Below are positions 26,293 through 35,093 of a stretch of 64,000 nt of DNA, piece after piece. The translations under genes were made by a program, and so were the position numbers. The notes below the pieces were generated by a model. That model was given only the letters and a program-made list of their open reading frames with translations, was not told the DNA's origin and ran no database searches. Every line of letters begins with the position of its first letter. Position 1 is the first letter of the stretch. The DNA comes from Polaromonas sp. JS666 (GTDB lineage Bacteria; Pseudomonadota; Gammaproteobacteria; Burkholderiales; Burkholderiaceae_C): positions 62,001-126,000 of the forward strand of contig NC_007948.1 in assembly GCF_000013865.1 (NCBI RefSeq), read 5' to 3'.

Positions 26293-26634
26293 ATGCCCAC
26301 TATCCCAGCCTGCCCCCAGTGCGCCCTGGAGAACACCTACCCGGACGGCGACAACTATGTTTGTGCCGACTGCGGCCATGAATGGCCCATGCTGGAGACC
26401 GCAGACGCTGATGACAGCGCCGACGCCGTGGTCAAGGACGCCAATGGCAACGTGCTGGCCGACGGCGACGCCGTGGTGCTCATCAAGGACCTGAAAGTCA
26501 AGGGTTCGTCCATCACCCTCAAAATGGGGACCAAGGTCAAAAGCATTCGCCTGGTCGGCGGCGACCATGAGGTGGACTGCAAAATGGACGCCGGCAGTTT
26601 CATGCTGAAAGCCTGCTACCTGAGGAAGGCCTGA
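26235..26634 (+). repeat. duplicated phnA unit, copy 1
   Basis: About 400 bp, the phnA gene plus about 58 bp of leader, repeated in the same orientation at 40838-41237. Homology ends at the stop codon; sequences after it differ entirely. Confidence 0.9.
26293..26634 (+). CDS. phnA: zinc ribbon domain-containing protein YjdM/PhnA, copy 1
   Basis: 113-residue cytoplasmic protein, close to E. coli YjdM (formerly PhnA). N-terminal zinc ribbon CPQC...CADC (residues 7-29) and the C-terminal SH3-like domain 'VVKDANGNVLADGDAVVLIKDLKVKGSSITLKMGTKVKSIRLV', ending 'CKMDAGSFMLKACYLRKA'. Despite the old name it is not a phosphonoacetate hydrolase in E. coli; the role is unknown. The ATG is preceded by an in-frame TTG four codons earlier. 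It differs from copy 2 by 5 bases and one residue (Pro2 here, Ser2 there). Confidence 0.93.
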   Translation: MPTIPACPQCALENTYPDGDNYVCADCGHEWPMLETADADDSADAVVKDANGNVLADGDAVVLIKDLKVKGSSITLKMGTKVKSIRLVGGDHEVDCKMDAGSFMLKACYLRKA

Positions 26635-26906
26635 CCGGGACCCGCCGGGCCAGGCGCTTTCCCACCGGCTCTCCCAGATACAGGACAGACAAGACAGGGC
26701 CGGAACACACGGCGCTGATCAAATCAGTCGACGCCTCATGAGCCGACAGGGGATCACCGTGCTACCCGCGTTCTGCATGGCGCGTTGAACGCGAACAAGT
26801 GGCGCGTGGTAGGACGATGAGGACGATGAGCACGCTGCGTCGAATTGCCGGACAATGTCCGTCCCCAGATACCTCCCAGATACCTTCTTGCCAGGACCCG
26901 AACCTC

Positions 26907-28343
26907 ATGACCTACCCCAACACCCAATTGTTCATCGCCGGCGAATGGCAGGAGGCAGCCGACGGCCGCAGCCTGGCCGTCTTCAATCCGGCCACCGGCA
27001 AGGAAATCGGCCGTGTGGCCCATGCGGCCAAAGTCGACCTGGACCGTGCCCTGGCGGCCGCGCAGCAGGGGTTTGAAACCTGGCGCAAGGTTCCGGCGTT
27101 CGAGCGCAGCAAGATCATGCGCCGGGCGGCGGGCCTGATGCGCGAACGCGCCGGCGAGATCGCGGCGGTTTTGACGCAGGAGCAGGGCAAGCCCCTGGCC
27201 GAGGCCAAGGTCGAGGCCATGGCCGCGGCCGACATCATCGAGTGGTTTGCCGAGGAAGGCTTTCGCGTCTATGGCCGCGTCGTGCCGTCGCGCAACCTGG
27301 CCACGCGCCAGCTGGTGCTGAAGGACCCCGTCGGGCCGGTGGCCGCCTTCACCCCCTGGAACTTCCCGATCAACCAGGCGGTGCGCAAGCTGTCGGCCGC
27401 GCTGGCCACGGGTTGCTCCATCATCGTCAAGGCGCCGGAGGAAACACCGGCCGGACCAGCCGCGCTGATCCAGGCCTTTGCCGACGCGGGCATTCCGGCC
27501 GGCGTGATCGGCCTGGTGTACGGCAACCCGGCCGAAATCTCGGGCTACCTGATCCCGCACCCGGTGATCCGCAAGATCACCTTCACCGGTTCCACCCCGG
27601 TGGGCAAGCAGCTCGCTGCCCTGGCGGGCCAGCACATGAAGCGCGTGACGATGGAGCTGGGCGGTCACGCGCCCGTGATCGTGGCCGAAGACGCCGATGT
27701 CGAGCTGGCGGTCAAGGCCGCCGGCGGCGCCAAGTTCCGCAACGCCGGGCAGGTGTGCATTTCGCCCACGCGCTTTCTGGTGCATGAAAGCATCCGCAAC
27801 GACTTTGCGGCGGCACTGGTCAAGCACGCGCAAGGCCTCAAGGTCGGTGACGGCCTGGGCGAAGGCATCCAGATGGGGCCGCTGGCCAACCCGCGCCGGT
27901 TGACGGCCATGGCCGAGTTCACACAGGACGCGGTACAGCGCGGCGCCAAGGTGGCCGCGGGTGGCGAGCGCATCGGTGACTTGGGCAATTTCTGGGCGCC
28001 CACCGTGCTGACCGACGTGCCGCTGGACGCCAAGGTGTTCAACGACGAGCCCTTCGGCCCCATGGCGGCCATCCGCAGCTTCAATACGCTGGACGAAGCC
28101 ATCGCCGAAGCCAACCGCTTGCCCTTTGGTCTGGCGGGCTACGCGTTCACGCGCTCACTGAAGAATGCGCACGCGCTGTCGCAGCACGTGGAGGTCGGCA
28201 TGCTGTGGATCAACCAGCCCGCAGCGCCTTGGCCCGAGATGCCCTTTGGCGGCGTCAAGGATTCCGGCTACGGCTCCGAAGGCGGGCCGGAAGCTTTGGA
28301 GGCCTACCTGAACACGCGGGCCGTGTCGATCATGAACGTTTGA
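26907..28343 (+). CDS. NAD-dependent semialdehyde dehydrogenase (GabD-like), second paralogue
   Basis: 478 residues, full-length aldehyde dehydrogenase. Motifs: '[23 protein letters not shown]' (NAD site), Glu in '[11 protein letters not shown]' and nucleophile Cys in '[14 protein letters not shown]' (near 281), and '[15 protein letters not shown]' at the C-terminus. The substrate class is succinate-semialdehyde or alpha-ketoglutarate-semialdehyde-like. I start at 26907 ('[14 protein letters not shown]'); the frame continues to 26799 but adds Arg-rich sequence unlike the family. It sits just inside the phnA-flanked block, 490 bp before the apionate-type cluster. Confidence 0.9.
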   Translation: MTYPNTQLFIAGEWQEAADGRSLAVFNPATGKEIGRVAHAAKVDLDRALAAAQQGFETWRKVPAFERSKIMRRAAGLMRERAGEIAAVLTQEQGKPLAEAKVEAMAAADIIEWFAEEGFRVYGRVVPSRNLATRQLVLKDPVGPVAAFTPWNFPINQAVRKLSAALATGCSIIVKAPEETPAGPAALIQAFADAGIPAGVIGLVYGNPAEISGYLIPHPVIRKITFTGSTPVGKQLAALAGQHMKRVTMELGGHAPVIVAEDADVELAVKAAGGAKFRNAGQVCISPTRFLVHESIRNDFAAALVKHAQGLKVGDGLGEGIQMGPLANPRRLTAMAEFTQDAVQRGAKVAAGGERIGDLGNFWAPTVLTDVPLDAKVFNDEPFGPMAAIRSFNTLDEAIAEANRLPFGLAGYAFTRSLKNAHALSQHVEVGMLWINQPAAPWPEMPFGGVKDSGYGSEGGPEALEAYLNTRAVSIMNV

Positions 28344-28836
28344 GCTCCATCGCGCCCCACACACTGACTTCTCTGGGGCGGCGCGGCTCACCGCCGCCCG
28401 GCACCGTAGCATTCATGGGTTCGAGCACATGCTCGAGCAATGTTCATGCGCCTGGTGTGTAGGCGCTGACTTCGCTCCGGTCCTGGCTCCGATTTTCAGG
28501 TTTTCAGAGGACCACGCGTAAGGGTCCCTGACGCTGGCTCCCGCAGGCGATTTTTGCAAGCCAAAAATGCCTCTGGCCCCTGAACGACGGGCATGAGCAG
28601 CTATTAGCTACTAATTGCATGGCCAATCCAACGGCCGCGCCACACCGGCGCGGCGTGCCTGCGCCCGCCATTCCTGCGTAATGCAGCGGTGCAACCTGCC
28701 CAAGCCCCTTTTTCCTCAAGACCTAGGGTTAGTCCCATGTTGATATGCTGATGTACTCATCATACCATCACACCTCCTTGGCACTCTCAGCACTGAAGAG
28801 GGGTGCTCCCACTCAATCGCAAACTGGAGCTTGGTA
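28344..28836. other. long leader/intergenic region before the catabolic cluster
   Basis: 493 bp without a convincing gene. It contains a degenerate GCTATTAGC motif near 28600 and the dyad at 28749-28762. The promoter of the cluster should lie in the AT-richer final 130 bp. Confidence 0.5.
28749..28762. promoter_or_regulatory. candidate operator of the catabolic cluster
   Basis: TGATG-TACT-CATCA, a perfect 5-bp-arm dyad 75 bp upstream of the first cluster gene, within the sequence most like a promoter. It could be the site of the FadR-type regulator encoded at 37774-38487. I do not see the same dyad upstream of the regulator itself. Confidence 0.35.
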
Positions 28837-29667
28837 ATGAAGACAACAATCGCGCTGTTTGGCGCGGGCGGAAAAATGGGGGTTCGGCTGGCCAGGAACC
28901 TGCAGGGCTCGGACTACCGGGTGCGCCATGTCGAGGTCGGCGCCGTTGGCCGGCAGCGCCTGAAGGACGAACTGGGCGTCGACTGCGTGTCAGTGGATGC
29001 CGCGCTGGACGGCGCCGGGGTGGTGATCCTGGCTGTTCCCGACACCCTGATCGGCAAGGTCGCCGCCGAGATTTCGCCGAAGCTGCAGCCTGGCACCATG
29101 GTGATCACGCTGGACGCCGCCGCGCCCTTTGCCGGCCACCTGCCGGACCGGCCGGACCTGGTCTACTTCGTCGCCCATCCCTGCCACCCGCCCATCTTCA
29201 ATGACGAAAGCACGAGCGAAGCGCGGCGCGACTTCTTTGGCGGCGCGCATGCCAAGCAGTCCATCGTCAGCGCCCTGATGCAGGGCACGGACGCAGACTT
29301 TGAATTGGGCGAGGCGGTGGCCAAGGTGATTTACCAGCCCATCCTGCGCTCCTATCGCCTCACGGTAGAGCAGATGGCTTTGCTGGAGCCCGGCCTGTCC
29401 GAAACCGTCTGCGCCACGCTGCTCGACGTGATGCGCGAAGCGATGGACGAGGTGGTGGCGCGTGGCGTGCCCAAGGACGCTGCCCGCGACTTCCTGCTGG
29501 GCCACATGACCATTCTGGGTGCGGTGATCTTCAAGGAGATCCCGGGCCAGTTTTCCGATGCCTGCAACAAGGCGATTGCCTTCGGCAAGCCGCGCCTGAT
29601 GCGCGACGACTGGAAAAAAGTCTTCGACCACGACGAGATCGCCGACAGCATCCGCCGCATCACCTGA
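28837..29667 (+). CDS. apnO: PGDH_C-type oxidoreductase, probable D-apionate oxidoisomerase
   Basis: 276-residue NAD(P) enzyme. The Rossmann motif 'ALFGAGGKMGVRLARNL' (residues 6-22) is followed by 'VVILAVPDTLIGKVAAEI', 'VAHPCHPPIFNDE' and a helical C-domain like the phosphogluconate-dehydrogenase C-terminal family ('MREAMDEVVARGVPKDAARDFLLGHMTILGAVIF'). Characterised ApnO enzymes of this family convert D-apionate to 3-oxo-isoapionate. The kinase and RuBisCO-like partners downstream support that role. Start at the ATG behind GGAG (28825-28828), not the TTG two codons earlier. First gene of the cluster. Function is inferred from family plus context. Confidence 0.72.
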   Translation: MKTTIALFGAGGKMGVRLARNLQGSDYRVRHVEVGAVGRQRLKDELGVDCVSVDAALDGAGVVILAVPDTLIGKVAAEISPKLQPGTMVITLDAAAPFAGHLPDRPDLVYFVAHPCHPPIFNDESTSEARRDFFGGAHAKQSIVSALMQGTDADFELGEAVAKVIYQPILRSYRLTVEQMALLEPGLSETVCATLLDVMREAMDEVVARGVPKDAARDFLLGHMTILGAVIFKEIPGQFSDACNKAIAFGKPRLMRDDWKKVFDHDEIADSIRRIT

Positions 29668-29761
29668 GCATCCGCGTTCCCCGCCCGGCTGACGCCGCCA
29701 TAGAAGCGGCGCGGCTGCATTCCTCTGGTTTCCCTTGCAAAACATATTCATGGAGACAAAC

Positions 29762-30757
29762 ATGACCCCACGTTCCCGCTCTTCCCGCTCTTCCCGCGCG
29801 GTACTCGCCGCCTCTGCACTCCTGATGGCGCTGGCCGGCACGGCCAGCGCCCAGACCATCCTGAAGATCGGCTACACGCCGCCCAAGGACTCGCATTACG
29901 GCGTGGGCGCCACGACGTTCTGCGACGAAGTGGAGAAGGGCACGCAAGAGCGTTACAAGTGCCAGCATTTCCCCAGTTCGGCGCTGGGTGGCGAGCGCGA
30001 GATGATCGAATCGGTGCAGCTCGGCACTCAGGATCTGGTCAATACCTCGACCGGCCCGCTGGGCAACTTCGTGCCCGAGACCCGTATCGTGGACATTCCC
30101 TTCCTGTTCCGCGACTACGAGCACGCCCGCAAGGTGATGGATGGTGCGATCGGCCAGGACCTGCTGAAAAAGATGCAGGCCAAGGGCCTGATCGGCCTGG
30201 CATGGACAGAAAACGGCTTTCGCCACATGACGAACAGCAAGCGGCCTATCCTGCAGGCGAGTGATGCGGCCGGCCTGAAGGTTCGCACCATGGAGAACAA
30301 GGTCCACATGGACGGCTACAAGACCTTCGGCCTGCTGCCTACACCGATGGCCTTTCCGGAACTGTTCACGGCGCTGCAGCAGGGCACGGTGGACGGCCAG
30401 GAGAACCCGATACCGGTGATCCTTTCGTCCAAGTTCTCGCAGGTCCAGAAACACCTCTCGCTGACGGGCCATGTCTATTCACCAGCGGTGCTGATCCTGT
30501 CGTCCAGGGTCTGGGACAAGCTGTCCGAGGCCGATAAAAAGGTCTTCGTTGCGGCGGCGCAGAAAGCCACGGTCGCGCAGCGCAAACGCGTCAACGACGA
30601 CGAGGCCAACGGCATCACCCAGCTGAAGAAGGACGGCATGCAGGTGGTTGAAAAGGTCGACGGAGAAAGTTTCCGCAAGGCCGTGGCGCCTGCCTACGCC
30701 GGCTTCGCCAAGGAGTTCGGTGCCGAGCGCATCGCCGCCATCCAGGCCGTGAAATAA
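29762..30757 (+). CDS. dctP: TRAP transporter substrate-binding protein DctP
   Basis: 331-residue periplasmic binding protein. Residues 1-34 form a signal peptide with an Arg/Ser-rich start (encoded by a short CTCTTCCCG repeat), cleaved after 'TASAQ'. The DctP family shows in 'LGGEREMIESVQLGTQDLVNTSTGPLGNFVPETRIVDIPFLFRDYEHA' and 'GLKVRTMENKVHMDGYKTFGLLPTPMAFPELFTALQQGTVDGQENPI', whose Arg is the carboxylate-binding residue of the family. GGAG precedes the ATG at 29762. The ligand is probably a sugar acid, by context. Confidence 0.95.
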   Translation: MTPRSRSSRSSRAVLAASALLMALAGTASAQTILKIGYTPPKDSHYGVGATTFCDEVEKGTQERYKCQHFPSSALGGEREMIESVQLGTQDLVNTSTGPLGNFVPETRIVDIPFLFRDYEHARKVMDGAIGQDLLKKMQAKGLIGLAWTENGFRHMTNSKRPILQASDAAGLKVRTMENKVHMDGYKTFGLLPTPMAFPELFTALQQGTVDGQENPIPVILSSKFSQVQKHLSLTGHVYSPAVLILSSRVWDKLSEADKKVFVAAAQKATVAQRKRVNDDEANGITQLKKDGMQVVEKVDGESFRKAVAPAYAGFAKEFGAERIAAIQAVK

Positions 30758-30759
30758 GC

Positions 30760-31326
30760 ATGACGCCTCCGTCAGCTCCTGGCCTGGCGATGCCTCTGGC
30801 AAGCCAGGGCCGGGCGGCCGGCATCACCGCGGCCCTGCGGGCGGGTGTGCTCGCCCTCGACCGGCGGACCACCGAGTTGGCGCTGCATGTCGGCTGCCTG
30901 CTGCTGGCCGTGATCTGCGGCCTCGGGATGTGGCAGGTGGTCACGCGGTTTGTGCTGTCGCAACCATCCACCTGGACCGAGGAGGCAATGCGGCGCCTGC
31001 TGATCTGGTGCGTGATGCTGGGGGTGGTGGTGGCATTTCGCCGCGGCGCGCTGGTGTCGGTGGACCTGATGCTGCGCGTATCGCGCGGCTGGTGGCGCCA
31101 CACCGTGCGCAGCCTGATCACGCTGGCCTCGCTGGCCTTTCTCGCCACGCTGTTGTGGTTCGGCATCGAACTCACGTGGCGGGTGCGCTTCCAGACCTTT
31201 GCCAGCATGGAGCTGTCGATGGCCTGGGCCTATGCCGCGCTGCCTGTGGGCGCCGCCCTGAGCGTGCTGGCCGTGCTCGCGCAGCACATCGATCCGATGA
31301 ACGAAGAACTCGAGAACGCCCAGTAG
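30760..31326 (+). CDS. dctQ: TRAP transporter small permease DctQ
   Basis: 188-residue inner-membrane protein with four hydrophobic helices. 'VVTRFVLSQPSTWTEEAMRRLLIWCVMLGVVVAFRRGALVSVDLML' is the DctQ signature. Starts 2 bp after the dctP stop region and precedes dctM by 23 bp, so all three are one transcription unit. Couples binding-protein capture to the large subunit. Confidence 0.93.
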   Translation: MTPPSAPGLAMPLASQGRAAGITAALRAGVLALDRRTTELALHVGCLLLAVICGLGMWQVVTRFVLSQPSTWTEEAMRRLLIWCVMLGVVVAFRRGALVSVDLMLRVSRGWWRHTVRSLITLASLAFLATLLWFGIELTWRVRFQTFASMELSMAWAYAALPVGAALSVLAVLAQHIDPMNEELENAQ

Positions 31327-31349
31327 GCAGCAGGAAGCAGTAAGCCGTC

Positions 31350-32690
31350 ATGCCCATCACACTATTGACTTCGATGGTGCTCGCGTTTGCGCTGAGCATT
31401 TCCATTTCCGTGGCCATAGGCGGCTCGGCCATGCTGGGCCTGGCGCTGTTCGACATGGACAAGCTGGTGCTCGCGCCCAAGGAGATGTTTGCCGCGATCG
31501 ACAAGTTTCCGCTCGCGGCCGTGCCGTTCTTCATCCTGGCGGGCAACCTGATGGAGACCGGCGGCATCTCGCGGCGGCTGGTCGAATTCGCCAAGTCGCT
31601 GGTCGGTGGCGTGCAGGGCGGCCTGCCGATGACCTGCGTGCTCACCTGCATGATCTTTGCCGCGGTGTCGGGCTCCTCGGTGGCCACCACCTTCGCCATC
31701 GGCTCCATCCTGATTCCCGCGCTGATCAAGCACGGCTACCCGACCAGCTACGCCGCCGCGCTGCAGGCGACCTCGGCCGAGCTCGGCGTGATCATTCCGC
31801 CGTCCATCCCGATGATCCTGTTCGGCGTGTCGGCCGAGGTGTCCATCGGCGAACTGTTTATCGCCGGCTTCGGCCCGGGCCTGCTGATCGGCGGCGCGCT
31901 GATGCTGTTTGTGCACCTGTATTGCCGCTTCAAGGGCTGGGGCAAGCGCGATGGCGACGGCCGGCTGCCGGTGCGCATCGCCACGGCCAAGGCCGGCTGG
32001 GCGCTGCTGATGCCGGTGATCATCCTGGGGGGCATCTACGGCGGCATTTTCACGCCCACCGAGGCGTCGGTGGTGGCGGTGTTCTATGCGCTGACGGTGG
32101 GGCTGTTCATTCACCGCGAACTGGAGCTCAAGGACCTGGTTCCGGTCTTTCGCAAGTCGCTGATCTCCAGCGCGGTGATCATGTTCATCATCGCCAACGC
32201 CGGGCTGTTCGCCTTCCTGATCACGCGCGCCGGTGTGCCGGAAGCGCTGGGCACCTGGCTGACCGAGGTGTTGAAGTCGCCCACGTGGTTTCTGCTGGGC
32301 GTGAACGCGGCGCTGTTCGTCATCGGCATGTTCATTGAGACCTCCGCCGCCATCATCGTGCTGGCGCCTATCCTGGTGCCTGTGGCGCGTCACTTCGGCG
32401 TCGACCCGGTGCACTTCGGCACCATCATGGTGGTCAACCTCGCGCTGGGAATGATCACGCCGCCGTTTGGCGTGAACCTGTTCGCCGCCTGCACGGTGGC
32501 CAGGATTTCACTCGACCAGATCGTCAGGCACCTGGTGCCCTTCGTGCTCGTGATCGTCGGTTGCCTGATGGTCGTCACCTATGTGCCCAGCATCAGCCTG
32601 GCGCTGCGCGACCTGGTCTATCCGCCGAAGGTCGCCAGCGTGGCCCCATCGCCTTCTCCATGGGTCGCGCCGGCCCCCGCGTCGAATTGA
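31350..32690 (+). CDS. dctM: TRAP transporter large permease DctM
   Basis: 446-residue sodium-coupled carboxylate transporter subunit with about 12 transmembrane helices. Hallmarks: 'FFILAGNLMETGGISRRLVEFAKSLVGGVQGGLPM', 'FAAVSGSSVATTFAIGSILIPALIKHGYPTSYAAALQATSAELGVIIPPSIPMI' and 'LVNLALGMITPPFGVNLF'-like C-terminal repeat. Completes a TRAP system with dctP and dctQ, the usual importer of sugar acids and hydroxy acids in this group. Confidence 0.95.
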   Translation: MPITLLTSMVLAFALSISISVAIGGSAMLGLALFDMDKLVLAPKEMFAAIDKFPLAAVPFFILAGNLMETGGISRRLVEFAKSLVGGVQGGLPMTCVLTCMIFAAVSGSSVATTFAIGSILIPALIKHGYPTSYAAALQATSAELGVIIPPSIPMILFGVSAEVSIGELFIAGFGPGLLIGGALMLFVHLYCRFKGWGKRDGDGRLPVRIATAKAGWALLMPVIILGGIYGGIFTPTEASVVAVFYALTVGLFIHRELELKDLVPVFRKSLISSAVIMFIIANAGLFAFLITRAGVPEALGTWLTEVLKSPTWFLLGVNAALFVIGMFIETSAAIIVLAPILVPVARHFGVDPVHFGTIMVVNLALGMITPPFGVNLFAACTVARISLDQIVRHLVPFVLVIVGCLMVVTYVPSISLALRDLVYPPKVASVAPSPSPWVAPAPASN

Positions 32691-32730
32691 TGCGGACCGC
32701 GTCCCCATTCTTGATTTTGGAAACCACACC

Positions 32731-34179
32731 ATGAAGTCAATCGAGCCACAGCTCAACCTCATCGCCGGCGAACGCTGCGCCGCCACATCCGGACGAACCC
32801 TCGACGTGCTCGACCCGTCCGACGGGGAGGTCTTCACCACCTTGCCGCGCAGCGACGCGCGCGACATCGACGCTGCTGTGGCAGCCGCGCGGGCGGCCTT
32901 CCACGGCGCCTGGGGCCGCACCACGGCCACCGAGCGCGGCCGCATCATGATGCGGCTGTCGGCGCTGATCCTGCAGCACCATACCGCGCTGTCGGAGCTG
33001 GAGTGCCGCGACACCGGCAAGCCGATCCAGCAGGCACAGGCCGACATCATGGCCTGCGCGCGCTACTTCGAGTACTACGGCGGCGCGGCCGACAAGCTGC
33101 ACGGCGAAATGATTCCGTATGCGCAAGGCACGACCGTGATGGCCGTGCGCGTGCCGCATGGCGTCACCGGCCACATCATTCCGTGGAACTACCCGGCGCA
33201 GATTTTCGGCCGCTCGGTCGGCGGCGCGCTGGCTGCGGGCAATGCCTGTGTCGTGAAACCGGCCGAAGATGCCTGCCTGACACCGCTGCGCATCGCCGCG
33301 CTGGCCCTGGAGGCCGGCCTGCCCGCCGGTGCGCTGAACATCGTCTGCGGCCTGGGCATTGAAGCCGGTGCGGCGCTCGCCAGCCACACCGGCATCAACC
33401 ACATTTCCTTCACCGGCTCGCCGCAGACCGGCACCGCCGTTGCGCAGGCGGCCGCCGTCAACCATGTGCCGGTGACGCTGGAGCTCGGCGGCAAGTCGCC
33501 GCAGATCCTGTTCGCCGATGCCGACCTGGAGCAGGCGCTGCCGGTGGTGGTGAATGCCATCGTACAGAACGCCGGCCAGACCTGTGCCGCCGGCAGCCGG
33601 GTGCTGATAGACCGCGCCATTCATGCGCAGGTCATGGCGCAACTGAAGGAGCGATTCGAGGCGCTGTCTACCGGCCCCGGCCTGCAGGGCCTGGACTGCG
33701 GCCCGCTGATCAACCGCAAGCAGCTGGAGCGCGTGCAAACCATGGTCGAGGCGGCGCGTGGCGACGGCGTGCGGGTGGCGGCGCGCGCGCGCCTGGTGGG
33801 CGGCGCGCCTTCAGGCGGTTTCTTCTTTCCGCCCATGCTGCTCGATGACGTTCCGCCCGCGCACACGATTGCGCAGTCGGAGGTCTTTGGCCCGGTGCTG
33901 GCGGCCATGACCTTCGACGGCGAGGACGAAGCCGTCGACATCGCCAACGGCACGCCCTTTGGCCTGACGGCCGCGGTGTGGACGCGCGACGGCGCGCGCC
34001 AGCTGCGCGTCGCGCACCGCATCGAGGCCGGCCAGGTCTTCATCAACAACTACGGCGCCGGTGGCGGCATCGAGCTGCCCTTCGGTGGCATGAAACATTC
34101 GGGCTATGGCCGCGAGAAGGCCTTCGAGGGCCTGCGCGGCTTCACGACCATCAAGACCATTGCCATCAAGCACGGCTGA
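32731..34179 (+). CDS. aldehyde dehydrogenase (betaine/hydroxyaldehyde type)
   Basis: 482-residue NAD(P) aldehyde dehydrogenase. 'IPWNYPAQIFGRSVGGALAAGNACVVKPAEDA' binds the cofactor, Glu in 'LELGGKSPQILF', Cys in 'NAGQTCAAGSRVLID' (near residue 288), and 'PFGGMKHSGYGREKAFEGL' at the end. I use the ATG at 32731 behind a purine-rich leader; the frame from 32581 overlaps dctM. Within the cluster it may oxidise an aldehyde intermediate or glycolaldehyde; it is not part of the minimal apionate route, so its exact step is open. Confidence 0.9.
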   Translation: MKSIEPQLNLIAGERCAATSGRTLDVLDPSDGEVFTTLPRSDARDIDAAVAAARAAFHGAWGRTTATERGRIMMRLSALILQHHTALSELECRDTGKPIQQAQADIMACARYFEYYGGAADKLHGEMIPYAQGTTVMAVRVPHGVTGHIIPWNYPAQIFGRSVGGALAAGNACVVKPAEDACLTPLRIAALALEAGLPAGALNIVCGLGIEAGAALASHTGINHISFTGSPQTGTAVAQAAAVNHVPVTLELGGKSPQILFADADLEQALPVVVNAIVQNAGQTCAAGSRVLIDRAIHAQVMAQLKERFEALSTGPGLQGLDCGPLINRKQLERVQTMVEAARGDGVRVAARARLVGGAPSGGFFFPPMLLDDVPPAHTIAQSEVFGPVLAAMTFDGEDEAVDIANGTPFGLTAAVWTRDGARQLRVAHRIEAGQVFINNYGAGGGIELPFGGMKHSGYGREKAFEGLRGFTTIKTIAIKHG

Positions 34180-34212
34180 GCCCTTTAAGTTAACCGTTCA
34201 GGAGACAGAGAC

Positions 34213-34974
34213 ATGAAGAAACTTCAGGACCGCGTCGCCATCATCACCGGCGCCGGCGGCGGATTTGGCGAAGGCATTGCGAAACATTTCGCCGAACTCG
34301 GCGCCAAAGTGGTCGTGGCCGACCTGCGCGCCGAGGCCGCGCAGCAGGTCGCCGCCGCCATCGAGTCGGCGGGTGGCCAGGCAATCGCGGTGCACGTCGA
34401 CGTGACGCAGGACGCATCGGTGGCCGACATGGTGGCCGCCGCGGTCAAGCGCTTCGGCCGCCTGGACATCCTCGTCAACAACGCCGGCACCACGCACAAG
34501 AACCAGCCCATGCTGGAGACCGACGAGAAGACCTTCGACCGCGTCTATGCGACCAACGTGAAAAGCATTTACCTCGGCGCGCGCCATGCGGTGCCGCTGT
34601 TTCGCCAGCAGGGCGGCGGCGTCATCATCAACATCGCCTCCACCGCCGGCCTGCGCCCGCGCCCGGGCCTGAGCTGGTACGCCGGCACCAAGGGCGCGGC
34701 CATCACGCTGACCAAGGCCATGGCGGTCGAGCTGGCACCGGACAAGATCCGCGTCAACGCCATCAACCCGGTGATGGGCGAGACCGGCCTGCTCGCCGAC
34801 TTCCTGCCCGGCGCGGACAGCGAGGAGGTGCGCCAAAAAATCATCGCGACGATCCCGCTGGGTCGCCTGAGCAAGCCGATCGACATCGCCAAGGCGACCG
34901 CCTTTCTGGCCAGCGACGAAGCCGACTTCATCACCGGTGTGGCGCTCGAAGTCGACGGCGGCCGCTGCATCTGA
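34213..34974 (+). CDS. SDR family oxidoreductase
   Basis: 253-residue classical short-chain dehydrogenase. Cofactor motif 'ITGAGGGFGEGIAKHF' (residues 11-26), 'NNAG' near 90, catalytic Ser in 'NIASTAGLR' and YxxxK in 'SWYAGTKGAA', and C-terminal 'FITGVALEVDGGRCI'. An AGGAGA ribosome site precedes the start. Asp after the second strand ('VVVADLRAE') suggests NAD preference. Probably oxidises a sugar or sugar acid hydroxyl in the cluster's pathway. Confidence 0.92.
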   Translation: MKKLQDRVAIITGAGGGFGEGIAKHFAELGAKVVVADLRAEAAQQVAAAIESAGGQAIAVHVDVTQDASVADMVAAAVKRFGRLDILVNNAGTTHKNQPMLETDEKTFDRVYATNVKSIYLGARHAVPLFRQQGGGVIINIASTAGLRPRPGLSWYAGTKGAAITLTKAMAVELAPDKIRVNAINPVMGETGLLADFLPGADSEEVRQKIIATIPLGRLSKPIDIAKATAFLASDEADFITGVALEVDGGRCI

Positions 34975-34984
34975 AACGTTCAAG

Positions 34985-35083
34985 ATGAAGACTTACCGCA
35001 TCGGCGTGATTTCCGGCGACGGCATAGGCCGCGCCACGACCCGCGAGCTTGGTGACGCCATCGTGCGGGCGCTGGCGAACTGA
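34985..35083 (+). pseudogene. truncated N-terminus of an isocitrate/isopropylmalate dehydrogenase-like gene
   Basis: A 32-codon frame reading 'MKTYRIGVISGDGIGRATTR' and ending in 'IVRALAN'. The start 'YRIGVISGDGIG' is the unmistakable N-terminal strand and loop of the isocitrate/isopropylmalate/tartrate dehydrogenase family ('I.V.PGDGIG'). The rest (about 330 residues) is gone and a TGA follows. It begins 10 bp after the SDR stop and ends 10 bp before the RuBisCO-like gene, so a deletion probably removed the body of the gene while keeping operon spacing. Confidence 0.7.
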
Positions 35084-35093
35084 AGGAACATCC

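Noticed and set aside
26293..26634. Phosphonoacetate hydrolase function for the phnA copies
   Set aside because: The zinc-ribbon PhnA/YjdM family is unrelated to the phosphonoacetate hydrolase of the same name; no phosphonate genes are nearby.
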